Source: an uncultured Pseudomonadota bacterium (GTDB lineage Bacteria > Pseudomonadota > Gammaproteobacteria > Burkholderiales > Rhodocyclaceae). Taken from it: 28,232 bases of DNA. The stretch is taken from contig CAMLHL010000037.1 in the NCBI GenBank assembly GCA_946479855.1, forward strand, positions 1 to 28,232. The letters run 5' to 3'. The translations under genes and the position numbers were made by a program. Below, in pieces: positions 8,132 through 17,027 of the stretch. Position 1 is the first letter of the stretch; each line of letters begins with the position of its first letter. The notes under the pieces are model-generated. The model was not told where the DNA came from, made no database searches, and saw only the letters and a program-made list of their open reading frames with translations.

Positions 8132-9454
8132 TCAGATCAGCCCGTACTTCTTCAGCTTGTCGTACAGCGTCGTCCGCGCCACCTTCAGCGCCTCGCTGGT
8201 ACGCGCGATATTGCCTTCCTGCAGGGTGAATTCCTTGGTGATCAGCAGGCGTTCGTAGTTGTCGACCGCTTCGGTCAGCGACTGCGACGGGTTCGTTGCC
8301 CCGGCGCCGACGGCATCGAGGCCGATGCCGAGGGCGTGGCAGTCGGCGGCGTTGCGCAGTTCGCGGATGTTGCCCGGCCAGTCCTGGGCCATCAAGCGGC
8401 GCAGGTATTCCGGAGTCAGCGTTGGCGGCGGCCGGTTGTAGCGTTTGGCGGCCTGGAGCAGGAATTCGTCGTAGAGGGCCGGAATGTCCTCGCGCCGTTC
8501 GCGCAGTGGCGGCAGTTCGATGCGTACGACATTCAGCCGGTAATAGAGGTCGGCGCGGAATTTGCCCTGCTCGGACAAGGCCTTGAGATCTTCCTTGCTG
8601 GCTGCGATGACGCGGCAGGAGACCGGAATCTGCTGATTCGAGCCGAGCCGCTCGATGACCCGTTCCTGCAGCACGCGCAGCAGCTTGATCTGCATGGTCA
8701 TCGGCATCGACTCGACTTCGTCGAGGAAGAGCGTGCCGCCGCTGGCGTATTCGATCTTGCCGATGCGCCGCTTCTGGGCGCCGGTGAAGGCGCCCGGCTC
8801 GTGGCCGAAGAGTTCGCTGTCGAGCAGGTTGTCGGACATGCCGCCGCAATTGAGGGCGACGTAATTCTCCTGGCCGGGGTGCGCCAGATCGTGCAGGCAG
8901 CGGGCGACCATCTCTTTGCCGGTGCCGGTTTCGCCGAAGATCAGCACGTCGACCGCCGCACCGGCGACATCGAGGATCCGCTGGCGGACCCGGGCCATCT
9001 GCGGCGAGCGGCCGATCAGGCGGGCTTCGAGATCGTCGCGGTGGTCGAGCCGGCGGCGCAACGCCTCGACTTCGAGGACGAGTTCGCGCTTTTCCAGCGC
9101 CCGGCGCACGACATCGACCAGATCGCCGGTCGAGAAGGGCTTCTGCATGAAATCGTAGGCGCCGCTGCGCATCGCCTCGACGGCCAGCGTCACGTCACCG
9201 TGGCCGGTGATGATGATCACCGGCAAGTCGGCGTCAAGCTGGACGACCCAGCGCAGCAGGGCCATGCCGTCGCTGCCGGGCAGCCGCATGTCGGTGACGA
9301 CGATGCCGGGATAGCCGGCCGCCAGGCGGCGTTGCGCCTCCTCGGCCGAGGCCACGGCGTCGACCGCGATGCCGGCCAGTTGCATGGCCTGTTCGCAGCC
9401 GAGGCGGACATGCGGATCATCTTCGACGAGCAGGACGGAAAGTTGGGGCTTCAT
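8132..9454 (-). CDS. aauR: Sigma-54-dependent response regulator AauR (NtrC/DctD family)
   Basis: This 440-residue activator has three domains. A receiver domain (1-120) has the phosphorylated Asp55 in VTDMRLPGSDG and Lys105. An AAA+ domain has Walker A GETGTGKE (174-181), an intact GAFTGA loop (221-226) that contacts sigma-54, and Walker B TLFLDEVE (241-248). A C-terminal Fis-type helix-turn-helix lies at about 405-440 (GNIARTSEALKVARTTLYDKLKKYGL). DctD-like proteins control dicarboxylate uptake, and AauR controls acidic amino acid use. The naming as AauR rests on linkage to the aatJQMP transporter and on TCGG-N4-CCGA sites beside sigma-54 promoters at aatJ and ansB. Its start overlaps the end of aauS by 4 bp (ATGA), so the pair is translationally coupled. 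Confidence 0.88.
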   Translation of the reverse strand: MKPQLSVLLVEDDPHVRLGCEQAMQLAGIAVDAVASAEEAQRRLAAGYPGIVVTDMRLPGSDGMALLRWVVQLDADLPVIIITGHGDVTLAVEAMRSGAYDFMQKPFSTGDLVDVVRRALEKRELVLEVEALRRRLDHRDDLEARLIGRSPQMARVRQRILDVAGAAVDVLIFGETGTGKEMVARCLHDLAHPGQENYVALNCGGMSDNLLDSELFGHEPGAFTGAQKRRIGKIEYASGGTLFLDEVESMPMTMQIKLLRVLQERVIERLGSNQQIPVSCRVIAASKEDLKALSEQGKFRADLYYRLNVVRIELPPLRERREDIPALYDEFLLQAAKRYNRPPPTLTPEYLRRLMAQDWPGNIRELRNAADCHALGIGLDAVGAGATNPSQSLTEAVDNYERLLITKEFTLQEGNIARTSEALKVARTTLYDKLKKYGLI

Positions 9455-11376
9455 GAGATGGCCTTTTCGGGAGCGGAGGTGGCCGGCGGCACCGCCGGCA
9501 GCAGGATGACGAAACGGGCGCCGCCGCCCGGAGCCGGCCCGGCCAGCAGGTCGCCGCCGAAATCGCGCAGGATGTCGCGGGAAATGGTCAGGCCGAGACC
9601 GAGGCCTTCGCCCGGCTGCTTGGTGGTGAAGAAGGGTTCGAACAGGTGTTCCAGCGCTTCATCGGTAAAACCGACACCGCTGTCGCAGACGGCCAGCGCC
9701 ACCTGGCCAGAACTGGCGCGCTCGGCGGAGAAGCTCAGGCGGCGTTCCGGCTGGTCGGCCATGGCGTCGATGGCATTGCCGATCAGGTTGACCAGCACCT
9801 GCTGCAGGCGATTCTGGTCGCACCAGGCGATCCACGAATTTGCCCCGATTTTCCGGTCGACCGTGACGTTCTGCTTTTTCAGCCGCTGGTCGAACAGGAA
9901 CAGCGCGGCATCGACCGCCTGGGCCACATCGACCGCCGCCGAGACGGCCGGCGACTTGCGGGCAAAGGTCTTCAGCGGCGTGATGATGCCGCCGGCCTGC
10001 TCAGCCAGCTGGCCGACGATGCCGAGGTTCTTCTCGGCCGTGGCGAGGTCGCCGCGGTGCATGAATTCGACGGCATTGGCCGACAGGGTGCGGATGGCGC
10101 CGAGCGGCTGTGACAGTTCGTGCGTGATGCCGGTCGCCATCTGGCCAAGTACGGCCAGCTTGGCGGCCTGCACCAGCTCGTCCTGGGCGGCGCGCAGGGT
10201 CTGTTCGGCGCGCTGGCGTTCGGCAACTTCGCGCTGCAGGCCGGCGACCGCCTCCGAAAGATCGGCGGTGCGCGCCGCGACATTGCGCTCCAGTTCATGG
10301 TTGGCCCGTTCGAGCATGGCGCGCGCCTCCTCGCGACCGCGCGCCAGGCGCCGGCGCTGGCTGAGGAAGAGCAGCCAGAGCAGGAAGCAGCCGACGGCGG
10401 CAGCAGCCAGTGCGGCATGGGTCGAGGCCTGCACGGTGACCGGGCGCAGGTCGGAAAAGACGACGATGCGCCAGGCCGTGCCCGGCAGATGACGGCTCAG
10501 CGCGAGGTAGGAGCGGGCGCCCTGCAGCGGCCCGGGGTCGGGCTTCAGCTGGCGCGACAGGCGGACCACCGTGCCTTCCTGTGCGGCGTCGATGGCGATG
10601 TCGAGCGAAGCGACACCGAGCGGCTGACCGGCGAACTGTTCTTCGCTGATGCGCGCCAGCACGGCCGGATCTTGCGGCTGCAGCGTGGCGTAGCGCCATT
10701 CGGGCAGCGAGGCGAGCAGCACGATGCCGTTGGCGTCGACGATCAGGGCTGGCGCCTCCTGCGCCAGCCAGCGCCGCTCCAGTTCGTGCAGGCTGGATTT
10801 CACGACGGCGACGCCGATCACCTTCCAGTCCTGCTCCTCGTCGCGGATCGGCAGCGCGAAGAAATAGCCCGCTTCCTTGCGCACGTCATCCACGGCGTAG
10901 TAGCGCCCCGGCGTGCCGGCGATGGCGCCGCGGATCAGCGGCATGTAGGAAAGATCGGCGCCGAGCAGGTTCTTGGAGAAGATCCAGTCGCTGGACGCGA
11001 CCACCCGGCCGGTGGTGTCGACCACGAAAATGGCCGGCCCGCCGAGGTGGTCGTTGAGTTTCTGCAAAAAGTGGTTGGCCGAGGCCTGCAGGATGTCCTG
11101 GCGCTCGCCCGGGTTGCGCAGCAGGGCCAACACGTCGGGGTTCAGCTCGACGGCGCTGGGGATGGCGGCATGCCGCGTTACCTCGCTGTCGATGGCGGCA
11201 GCCAGGACGTCGAGCTGGTGGCTGGCCTCGTCGCGCATCTGGTCGAAGCCGTGCCGCTGGGAAATCCGGTAGGCGAGCAGCGCGGTGACCAGGATCAGCG
11301 CCAGCATGGCCCCCAGCACCAGCGCATGGTGCGGCTTGGGCAGGGAGATCGGCGGGGACGGGCGGGGTTCGCTCAT
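9451..11376 (-). CDS. aauS: Sensor histidine kinase AauS (DctB family)
   Basis: This 641-residue inner-membrane kinase has TM1 (about 17-38), a large periplasmic double-Cache-type sensor (about 40-310, with IFVVDTTGRVVASSD and a second PAS-like half LIVDANGIVLLAS), and TM2 (about 321-338). A coiled coil follows (about 341-405), then HisKA with His419 (GITHELSQPLGAIR), and a HATPase domain with N box NRLQQVLVNLIGNAIDAM and G boxes CDSGVGF and GEGLGLGL. The layout is that of DctB, which senses C4-dicarboxylates. Linkage to an acidic-amino-acid transporter favours Glu/Asp as ligand, which is inference. It is followed by aauR (4-bp overlap) and preceded by the marC-family gene with an 8-bp gap, so it is probably cotranscribed with the transporter. 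Confidence 0.88.
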   Translation of the reverse strand: MSEPRPSPPISLPKPHHALVLGAMLALILVTALLAYRISQRHGFDQMRDEASHQLDVLAAAIDSEVTRHAAIPSAVELNPDVLALLRNPGERQDILQASANHFLQKLNDHLGGPAIFVVDTTGRVVASSDWIFSKNLLGADLSYMPLIRGAIAGTPGRYYAVDDVRKEAGYFFALPIRDEEQDWKVIGVAVVKSSLHELERRWLAQEAPALIVDANGIVLLASLPEWRYATLQPQDPAVLARISEEQFAGQPLGVASLDIAIDAAQEGTVVRLSRQLKPDPGPLQGARSYLALSRHLPGTAWRIVVFSDLRPVTVQASTHAALAAAAVGCFLLWLLFLSQRRRLARGREEARAMLERANHELERNVAARTADLSEAVAGLQREVAERQRAEQTLRAAQDELVQAAKLAVLGQMATGITHELSQPLGAIRTLSANAVEFMHRGDLATAEKNLGIVGQLAEQAGGIITPLKTFARKSPAVSAAVDVAQAVDAALFLFDQRLKKQNVTVDRKIGANSWIAWCDQNRLQQVLVNLIGNAIDAMADQPERRLSFSAERASSGQVALAVCDSGVGFTDEALEHLFEPFFTTKQPGEGLGLGLTISRDILRDFGGDLLAGPAPGGGARFVILLPAVPPATSAPEKAIS

Positions 11377-11384
11377 GCGGCGGC

Positions 11385-12029
11385 TCAGATGCCGGCCATG
11401 AAGCTGCGGATGCCCGAGCCGACGAACTGGACACCGATGCAGACCAGCAGGAAGCCGGTCAGCCGGGCGACGACATTGATGCCCTCGGCCCCGAGGCGGC
11501 GCGACACCCAGCGCGCCGAATGCAGCACCAGCCAGATCAGCAGGCAGGTAATGGCAATGCTGGCCACGGTCGCGGCGTAGGCGGCCAGGCGCCGCATACC
11601 ATCGGAGAGTTCGGCGATCTCCGAGGAAATGCCGATCACCGTTGCCAGCGCGCCCGGCCCGGCGATGCCGGGCATGGCCAGCGGGAAAAAAGCAAAACTG
11701 CCATTGCCGCCGGCCGGCGCCGCGTCGCTGCTGCCGAACAGCATGCGGTAGCCGATCAGCGCCACGGTCAGGCCGCCGGCGATGCGCAGGGCGCCGAAGG
11801 AAATGCCGAAGGCCTCAAGGATGAAGACGCCGGCAAACAGGCCTACGGTCAACAGCAAAAAACCGTAAAAACAGGCCCGCCGCGCTTCCCGCGAGGTTGC
11901 GCCGACCTCCAGATCCGCCGCCAGGGAAAGGAAGACCGGAATCTTCGACAGCGGATTGGTGATCGTCAGCAGGCTGACCAGGCCACCGAGGAAAAAGCTG
12001 ATCGCCAGCCGGTTCAGACTATCTACCAT
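11385..12029 (-). CDS. MarC/UPF0056 family inner-membrane protein
   Basis: This 214-residue protein has six hydrophobic segments and starts MVDSLNRLAISFFLGGLVSLLTITNPLSKIPVFLSL at ATG 12029. The longer frame upstream to 12131 overlaps the aatP coding end and lacks membrane character. The N-terminal NPLSKIPVFLSL motif and FPLAMPGIAGPGALATVIG in the middle are typical of MarC. These proteins were once linked to multiple antibiotic resistance but have no proven transport substrate. It lies 22 bp after aatP and 8 bp before aauS, so it is embedded in the aat-aau operon. A link to amino-acid handling is possible but not shown. Confidence 0.85.
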   Translation of the reverse strand: MVDSLNRLAISFFLGGLVSLLTITNPLSKIPVFLSLAADLEVGATSREARRACFYGFLLLTVGLFAGVFILEAFGISFGALRIAGGLTVALIGYRMLFGSSDAAPAGGNGSFAFFPLAMPGIAGPGALATVIGISSEIAELSDGMRRLAAYAATVASIAITCLLIWLVLHSARWVSRRLGAEGINVVARLTGFLLVCIGVQFVGSGIRSFMAGI

Positions 12030-12051
12030 GCTCGATTCGACTCTGGCTTGC

Positions 12052-12780
12052 TCAGTGGTGGAGGATCTTGGCCAGGAAATTCTGTGCCCGCTGCGAGCGC
12101 GGATTGGCGAAGAAGGTCTCCTTGCTGTCATCCTCGACGATGGCCCCCTGGTCCATGAAGATCACCCGGTCGGCGACGCGCTTGGCAAAGCCCATTTCGT
12201 GCGTCACGCACATCATGGTCATGCCTTCGTGGGCCAGTTCGGTCATCACGTCGAGCACCTCGTTGACCATTTCCGGGTCGAGGGCCGAAGTCGGCTCGTC
12301 GAACAGCATGCAGATCGGGTCCATGGCCAGCGCCCGGGCGATCGCCACGCGCTGCTGCTGGCCGCCGGACAACTGGCCGGGAAACTTGGCGGCCTGCGCC
12401 TTGAGGCCGACCCGGTCGAGCAGCTTGAGGCCCTTGTCCATCGCCTCCTCCTGGCTGCGGCCGAGCACCTTGACCTGGGCGATGGCCAGGTTCTGGGTGA
12501 TGCTCATGTGCGGGAACAGCTCGAAATTCTGGAAAACCATGCCGACGCGGGCGCGCAGCTTGGACAGGTTGGTCTTCGGGTCGCCGACCGAGGTGCCGTC
12601 GACGATGATTTCACCCGACTGGAAGGGTTCCAGGCCATTGACGCACTTGATCAGCGTCGACTTGCCGGAGCCGGAAGGCCCGCAGACGACGATGACTTCG
12701 CCCTTGGCGACCGAGGTGGTGCACTCCTTGAGCACCTGGAAACTGCCGTAATGCTTGCTGACATTGCTGATCTTGATCAT
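12052..12780 (-). CDS. aatP: Glutamate/aspartate ABC transporter ATP-binding protein
   Basis: This 242-residue ATPase of the polar-amino-acid uptake family (GltL/AatP/GlnQ) starts at ATG 12780 with GGAGA 6 nt upstream. It has Walker [11 protein letters not shown]-loop [11 protein letters not shown], signature LSGGQQQR, Walker [13 protein letters not shown] and switch His in VTHEMGFAK. It energises the AatQ/AatM permease in the inner membrane. It is the fourth gene of aatJ-aatQ-aatM-aatP, 22 bp after aatM. Confidence 0.93.
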   Translation of the reverse strand: MIKISNVSKHYGSFQVLKECTTSVAKGEVIVVCGPSGSGKSTLIKCVNGLEPFQSGEIIVDGTSVGDPKTNLSKLRARVGMVFQNFELFPHMSITQNLAIAQVKVLGRSQEEAMDKGLKLLDRVGLKAQAAKFPGQLSGGQQQRVAIARALAMDPICMLFDEPTSALDPEMVNEVLDVMTELAHEGMTMMCVTHEMGFAKRVADRVIFMDQGAIVEDDSKETFFANPRSQRAQNFLAKILHH

Positions 12781-12802
12781 GGGATGTCTCCTTGGCCGGC
12801 GC

Positions 12803-13486
12803 TCAGGCCGGGGTGTATTTTTTTTGCAGGCGCTTGACGATCTGCGAAGCGGAAAAGCAGATGACGAAATAGACGGCACCGGCGAAGAGCAGCAGCTCGA
12901 CCAGCCGGCCGTCGCGGTCGCCGACCTTGTAGGCGGCGCCGAAGAAGTCGGCCAGCGCCGAGACGTAGACCAGCGAGGTGTCCTGGAAGAGGATGATGGC
13001 CTGGGTCAGCAGCAGCGGCACCATGTTGCGGAAGGCCTGCGGCAGCACGACCAGGCGCATGGCCTGGGCGTAGGTCATGCCGAGCGCCGAGGCGGCGGCG
13101 ACCTGGCCCTTCGGCACGCTCTGGATACCGGCCCGGATGATTTCCGAGTAATAGGCCGCTTCGAACAACGCGAAGCCCATCATCGCCGAACTGAGGCGCA
13201 GGTCGGTGCCCGGCGGGAAGTCGAGCAGCGTCTCGATGAAGCGCGGCACGATCAGGAAGAACCAGAGCAGCACCATGACCAGCGGCACGGCGCGGAACAG
13301 GTTGACGTAGCCGGCGGCGAACCACGACAGCGGCTTGACCGAGGACAGGCGCATGATGGCCAGCAGGGTGCCCCAGACGATGCCGATGAGCACCGCCTGG
13401 GCAGTGATGACCAGCGAAATCTTCATGCCGTCCCAGAGGAAGGGCAAGGCGCCGGGAATGGAGGACCAGTCGAATTCGTAAGTCAT
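12803..13486 (-). CDS. aatM: Glutamate/aspartate ABC transporter permease
   Basis: This 227-residue inner-membrane permease (HisM/GltK family) begins [21 protein letters not shown] at ATG 13486, after a GGAGG ribosome site. It has about five transmembrane segments and the EAA coupling loop ([28 protein letters not shown]) that docks on AatP. The start overlaps the aatQ stop by 4 bp. It should pair with AatQ as a heterodimer. Confidence 0.92.
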   Translation of the reverse strand: MTYEFDWSSIPGALPFLWDGMKISLVITAQAVLIGIVWGTLLAIMRLSSVKPLSWFAAGYVNLFRAVPLVMVLLWFFLIVPRFIETLLDFPPGTDLRLSSAMMGFALFEAAYYSEIIRAGIQSVPKGQVAAASALGMTYAQAMRLVVLPQAFRNMVPLLLTQAIILFQDTSLVYVSALADFFGAAYKVGDRDGRLVELLLFAGAVYFVICFSASQIVKRLQKKYTPA

Positions 13487-14223
13487 GATTTGCCTCCGAT
13501 GTAGCCGGGGACGGCGATGCGCTTCTCGAAGCGGTGCATCAGGGTCATCACGGTGACGTTGATGATGATGTAGGAGAGGGTCACGGCGATGAAGGACTCA
13601 TAGGGTTGCGCCGTGTAATCGACCAGCTGGCGGCCCTGGGCGGCCAGTTCGAGGAGGCCGATGGTCGAGCAGACGGCGGAATTCTTGAAGATGTTGAGGA
13701 ATTCCGAGGTCAGCGGCGGCACGATCAGGCGAAAAGCCATCGGCAACAGCACGAAGCGGTAGGTCTGCGGCAGGGTCAGGCCGAGCGCCAGACCGGCGTT
13801 CTTCTGCCCCCGGGCCAGCGAGTTGATGCCGGCCCGCACCTGCTCGGCGACCCGGGCGCTGGTGAACAGGCCGAGGCAGACCATCGAGGCGAGAAACTGT
13901 TGCAGCACCGGATTGGATTGCTTGTAGGCGTTGCCGATACTGGCCGGCAACAGCTCCGGCAGCACGAAGTACCAGATGAACAGCTGGACGAGCAGCGGCA
14001 CGTTGCGGAACAGCTCGACCCAGGCAGTAGCGATGCCGGCCAGCACCTTGTTCGGCACCGTGCGCAGGACGCCGATCAGGGCGCCGAGCAGCAGCGCGAT
14101 CAGCCAGGCGCTCAGCGACAGGCCGATGGTCATCTTGAAGCCGGCGAACATCCAGCCCAGATAGGTGTCGTCGCCGCTCGCGCTCGGCTGCAGGAAGACG
14201 CCCCAGTTCCATTGATAACCCAT
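13483..14223 (-). CDS. aatQ: Glutamate/aspartate ABC transporter permease
   Basis: This 246-residue permease (HisM/GltJ family) starts [36 protein letters not shown], with GAGGAGA before the ATG at 14223. It has an N-terminal periplasmic stretch of the type seen in GltJ, about five membrane segments, and the EAA loop [26 protein letters not shown]. It lies 74 bp downstream of aatJ, from which it is separated by a hairpin, and it is coupled to aatM by ATGA overlap. Confidence 0.92.
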   Translation of the reverse strand: MGYQWNWGVFLQPSASGDDTYLGWMFAGFKMTIGLSLSAWLIALLLGALIGVLRTVPNKVLAGIATAWVELFRNVPLLVQLFIWYFVLPELLPASIGNAYKQSNPVLQQFLASMVCLGLFTSARVAEQVRAGINSLARGQKNAGLALGLTLPQTYRFVLLPMAFRLIVPPLTSEFLNIFKNSAVCSTIGLLELAAQGRQLVDYTAQPYESFIAVTLSYIIINVTVMTLMHRFEKRIAVPGYIGGKS

Positions 14224-14251
14224 GACGGTCTCCTCAAGGATATTTTCGTTG

Positions 14252-14277
14252 CCCCTCTCCCGCCCGCGGCAGAGGGG
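14252..14277 (-). other. Intercistronic hairpin between aatJ and aatQ
   Basis: CCCCTCT and AGAGGGG form a perfect 7-bp stem with a 12-nt loop, with no U-run. Such stems after the binding-protein gene of ABC operons commonly protect the upstream mRNA or partly terminate, so that binding protein is made in excess over membrane subunits. Confidence 0.5.
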
Positions 14278-14297
14278 TCAGGGAACGGCCGGCCGCC

Positions 14298-15197
14298 TTA
14301 TTCGAAAGCCTTGTCGTTCGGGGCCTTGAAGGCGGCCTTCATGTCATCGGACAGCGGCATGTTGAGGTTCAGTCCCTTGGGCGGAATCGGGTTGAGGAAC
14401 CACTTGGTGTAGATCTTCTCGGCCTCGCCGGAGGTCAGCGCCTTGGTCAGCGCCGCATCGACCACCTTCTTGAAGCCGGGGTCGTCCTTGCGCAGCATGC
14501 AGCCATAGGCTTCCTTGGACTGGGCGGTGCCGGTGACGATCCAGTCGGCCGGCTTCCTGGCCTTGGCCATTTCGCCGTAGAGCAGCGCGTCGTCCATCAT
14601 GAAGGCGACGGCGCGGCCGGTTTCCAGGGTCAGGAAGGCTTCGCCGTGATCCTTGGCGGAGATGACGTTCATGCCCATCTTCTTGTCTTCGTTCATCTTG
14701 CGCAGCAGGCGCTCGGAGGTGGTGCCGGCGGTGGTCACCACGTTCTTGCCGGCGAGATCCGGGAAGTCCTTGATGCCGGAATCCTTCCGGGTCATCAGGC
14801 GGGTGCCGATGACGAAGATCGTGGTCGAGAAGCCAACCTGCTTCTGGCGTTCGAGATTGTTGGTGGTCGAGCCGCATTCGATGTCGACCGTGCCGTTCTG
14901 GATCAGCGTGATGCGATTGGCCGAGGTGACCGGCATCAGGCGGATGTCGATCTTGGCCAGCTTCAGGTCGTGCTTGATGCCGTCGACGACCTTGAGCATC
15001 AGTTCATGCGAGTAGCCGATGACCTGTTGCTTGTCGTCGTAATACGAGAACGGAATCGACGATTCGCGATGGCCCAGCGTGATGCTGCCGGTGTCCTTGA
15101 TCTTCTTCAGGGTGGCGGATTCCTGGGCCTGGGCCGGCAAAGCGGCGGCAGCGCCGAGGGCAGTGGCGAGTGCGGCGGCAATGGCAAAGCGGTTCAT
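14298..15197 (-). CDS. aatJ: Glutamate/aspartate periplasmic binding protein
   Basis: This 299-residue SBP_bac_3 family protein starts at ATG 15197, after AAAGGAGA (MNRFAIAAALATALGAAAALPAQAQ signal peptide). An upstream in-frame start at 15245 is less likely because it would lie at the predicted transcript start. Hallmarks: LKKIKDTGSITLGHRESSIPFSYYDDKQQVIGYSHELM at the N-terminal lobe, GTVDIECGSTTNNLERQKQVGFSTTIFVIGTRLM, TTAGTTSERLLRKMNE and AFMMDDALLYGEMAKA. These fit GltI/AatJ, which bind L-glutamate and L-aspartate (and sometimes Asn/Gln). It is the first gene of aatJQMP and has a sigma-54 promoter with two upstream AauR-like sites. It should capture the Glu/Asp produced by AnsB. Confidence 0.93.
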   Translation of the reverse strand: MNRFAIAAALATALGAAAALPAQAQESATLKKIKDTGSITLGHRESSIPFSYYDDKQQVIGYSHELMLKVVDGIKHDLKLAKIDIRLMPVTSANRITLIQNGTVDIECGSTTNNLERQKQVGFSTTIFVIGTRLMTRKDSGIKDFPDLAGKNVVTTAGTTSERLLRKMNEDKKMGMNVISAKDHGEAFLTLETGRAVAFMMDDALLYGEMAKARKPADWIVTGTAQSKEAYGCMLRKDDPGFKKVVDAALTKALTSGEAEKIYTKWFLNPIPPKGLNLNMPLSDDMKAAFKAPNDKAFE

Positions 15198-15251
15198 GTT
15201 GTCTCCTTTATTTTGAAGGAAGCCGTGACCCGGCTCCGTGGACATCTCCTA

Positions 15252-15267
15252 CGCAGCTAGCGTGCCA
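15252..15267 (-). promoter_or_regulatory. Sigma-54 (-24/-12) promoter of aatJ
   Basis: On the minus strand TGGCACGCTAGCTGCG gives a full TGGCACG -24 element, with GG at 15266-15265 and GC at 15254-15253, 10 bp between them as RpoN requires. The -12 element is CTGC instead of TTGC. Transcription would start near 15241, about 45 nt before the ATG, a leader of almost the same length as at ansB. Confidence 0.8.
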
Positions 15268-15341
15268 GAAAAACCTGTCGAGCACAAAAGCCCAGGGGCC
15301 TGATTTATCGACTATTTTTCCATGCGCGACGGGCCGGGGCA

Positions 15342-15384
15342 TCGGGAATCCGACATCCGGTAATGATGACCATCGGAAATCCGA
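15342..15384 (-). promoter_or_regulatory. Two AauR-type activator sites upstream of aatJ
   Basis: Two direct repeats, each about 20 bp (15340-15360 and 15371-15391, 18 of 20 identical), contain the dyads TCGGGAATCCGA (15342-15353) and TCGGAAATCCGA (15373-15384). They are 31 bp apart, about three helical turns, and their centres are 82 and 113 bp upstream of the -24 GG. The core equals TCGG-N4-CCGA, matching the AauR operator of Pseudomonas. An A+T-rich tract between sites and promoter could hold an IHF bend. Confidence 0.78.
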
Positions 15385-15432
15385 CAGCCGGGGCGCCATC
15401 AAGTTCAGCGCGACCAATGCCTACGGTCGACG

Positions 15433-15459
15433 AAAAAAAACCGCCATTTCCGGCGGTTT
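15433..15459 (-). terminator. Intrinsic terminator of trpE
   Basis: Minus-strand AAACCGCC-GGAAAT-GGCGGTTT forms a perfect 8-bp stem followed at once by an uninterrupted U-run. It lies about 24 nt after the trpE stop, a textbook Rho-independent terminator, and separates trpE from the aatJ control region. Confidence 0.9.
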
Positions 15460-15482
15460 CCCTGGGCTGGCCGAAACGAAGC

Positions 15483-16958
15483 TCAGTCGAGCCGCGTATC
15501 CAGCCCCTGTTCGGCCAGTTCGGCGGCGCGCAGCACGGCGCGGGCCTTGTTGCGGGTTTCTTCCCATTCCGACTGCGGATCGGAATCGGCGACGATGCCG
15601 GCCCCGGCCTGGACGTGCAGCTTCTTGTCCTTGACCACGGCGGTGCGGATGGCGATCGCCAGGTCCATGTCGCCATTGAAGCCGAGGTAGCCGACAGCGC
15701 CGGCGTAGATGCCGCGCTTGATCGGCTCCAGTTCGTCGATGATTTCCATGGCGCGGATCTTCGGCGCCCCGGAGACGGTGCCGGCCGGGAAGGTGGCGCG
15801 CAGCACGTCGAGCGCATCGAGGCCGGCCTGCAGCTTGCCGTCGACATTTGACACGATGTGCATCACGTGCGAGTAGCGCTCGACGATCATGTTCTCGGTC
15901 AGCTTGACCGAGCCCACCTGGGCAACGCGGCCGCAGTCGTTGCGGCCAAGGTCGAGCAGTTGCGTATGCTCGGCGCGCTCCTTCTCGTCGGCCAGCAGTT
16001 CGGCGGCCAGCGCGGCATCCTCTTCCGGCGTCGCGCCGCGCTTGCGGGTGCCGGCAATCGGCCGCACGGTGACGACGTCGCCTTCGAGGCGGACCAAGAT
16101 CTCCGGCGAAGCGCCGACGACATGGTAGTCCTCGAAATCGAAGTAGAACATGTAGGGCGACGGGTTCAGGCTGCGCAACGTGCGGTAGAGCGCCAGCGGG
16201 CTGGCCGCAAAGGGCTTGGTCATCCGTTGCGAGAGGACGACCTGCATGATGTCGCCTTCGGTGATGTAGTCCTTGGCCTTGAGCACCGCCTGCTTGAAGG
16301 CCTCTTCGCCGAAATTCGAGACCGCCGGCGCGGACTGTACCGGCTGTTCGGCCGGGATGGTCACCGGGGTGCGCAGTTTGGCGAGCAGCTCCTTGAGGCG
16401 CGAGCGCGCTTTCTGGTAGGCGCCGGGAAAGCCCGGTTCGGCAAAGACGACCAGGGTCAGCTTGCCGGACAGGTTGTCGACAACGGCGATTTCCTCGGAG
16501 AGCAGCAGACCGATGTCCGGCGTGCCGATTTCGTCCGGCTTGTGCGCAGCGGCCAGTTTGGTTTCGACGTAGCGGATGGTGTCGTAGCCGAAGCAGCCGA
16601 CCAGGCCGCCGCAGAAGCGCGGCAGGCCGGAACTCGGCGGCGCCTTGAAGCGGGCCATGAACTCGTCGATGAAATCGAGCGGGTTGATGTCGTCGCGGCG
16701 TTCGGCGACACGATGGCCGGAAAGGACCAGCACCTGCCGGCCATTGACCACGACGCGGGTCTGGGCGCCGAGGCCGATGATCGAGTAGCGGCCGAAGCGC
16801 TCGCCGCCCTGCACCGATTCGAGCAGGTAGGTGAACGGGCCGTTGGCCAGCTTGAGGTAGATGGAGAGCGGCGTGTCGAGGTCGGCAAACGTTTCCAGCG
16901 TGACGGGAATACGGTTGTAGCCTTGCGCGGCAAGCGCGTTGAATTCGGTTTCAGTCAT
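15483..16958 (-). CDS. trpE: Anthranilate synthase component I
   Basis: This 491-residue subunit makes anthranilate from chorismate with ammonia from TrpG, the first committed step of tryptophan synthesis. The N-terminal part has the LLES tryptophan feedback motif ([23 protein letters not shown]). The chorismate-binding domain has [46 protein letters not shown] and [22 protein letters not shown]. The length is normal. The start ATG 16958 has GAGG 7 nt upstream. It is preceded by a Trp-rich leader ORF that begins at the gph stop. It is followed by an intrinsic terminator rather than trpG/trpD/trpC, which must lie elsewhere. Confidence 0.96.
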   Translation of the reverse strand: MTETEFNALAAQGYNRIPVTLETFADLDTPLSIYLKLANGPFTYLLESVQGGERFGRYSIIGLGAQTRVVVNGRQVLVLSGHRVAERRDDINPLDFIDEFMARFKAPPSSGLPRFCGGLVGCFGYDTIRYVETKLAAAHKPDEIGTPDIGLLLSEEIAVVDNLSGKLTLVVFAEPGFPGAYQKARSRLKELLAKLRTPVTIPAEQPVQSAPAVSNFGEEAFKQAVLKAKDYITEGDIMQVVLSQRMTKPFAASPLALYRTLRSLNPSPYMFYFDFEDYHVVGASPEILVRLEGDVVTVRPIAGTRKRGATPEEDAALAAELLADEKERAEHTQLLDLGRNDCGRVAQVGSVKLTENMIVERYSHVMHIVSNVDGKLQAGLDALDVLRATFPAGTVSGAPKIRAMEIIDELEPIKRGIYAGAVGYLGFNGDMDLAIAIRTAVVKDKKLHVQAGAGIVADSDPQSEWEETRNKARAVLRAAELAEQGLDTRLD

Positions 16959-17027
16959 GGGGAAGCCTCGGAAATGACAGGGTGCTGCGATCTGGTGCGG
17001 GGCGCCGGACGGGCGCGCGAAAGGGAA

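Noticed and set aside
8336..10492. Very long plus-strand open frame (718 codons) opposite aauR/aauS
   Set aside because: Shadow of high-G+C codon use. The minus-strand proteins have full domain sets and motifs, while this frame has none.
15208..15417. Minus-strand 69-codon ORF upstream of aatJ
   Set aside because: It covers the activator sites and the sigma-54 promoter, which explain the sequence better, and it has no ribosome site or domain.
8018..15431. Near-identical 15-16-mer AATGC(C)TACGGTCGAC at 8018-8032 and 15416-15431, flanking the aau-aat locus, as target-site repeats
   Set aside because: A one-gap match of this size is not far from chance in 28 kb, and no integrase or inverted ends accompany it.
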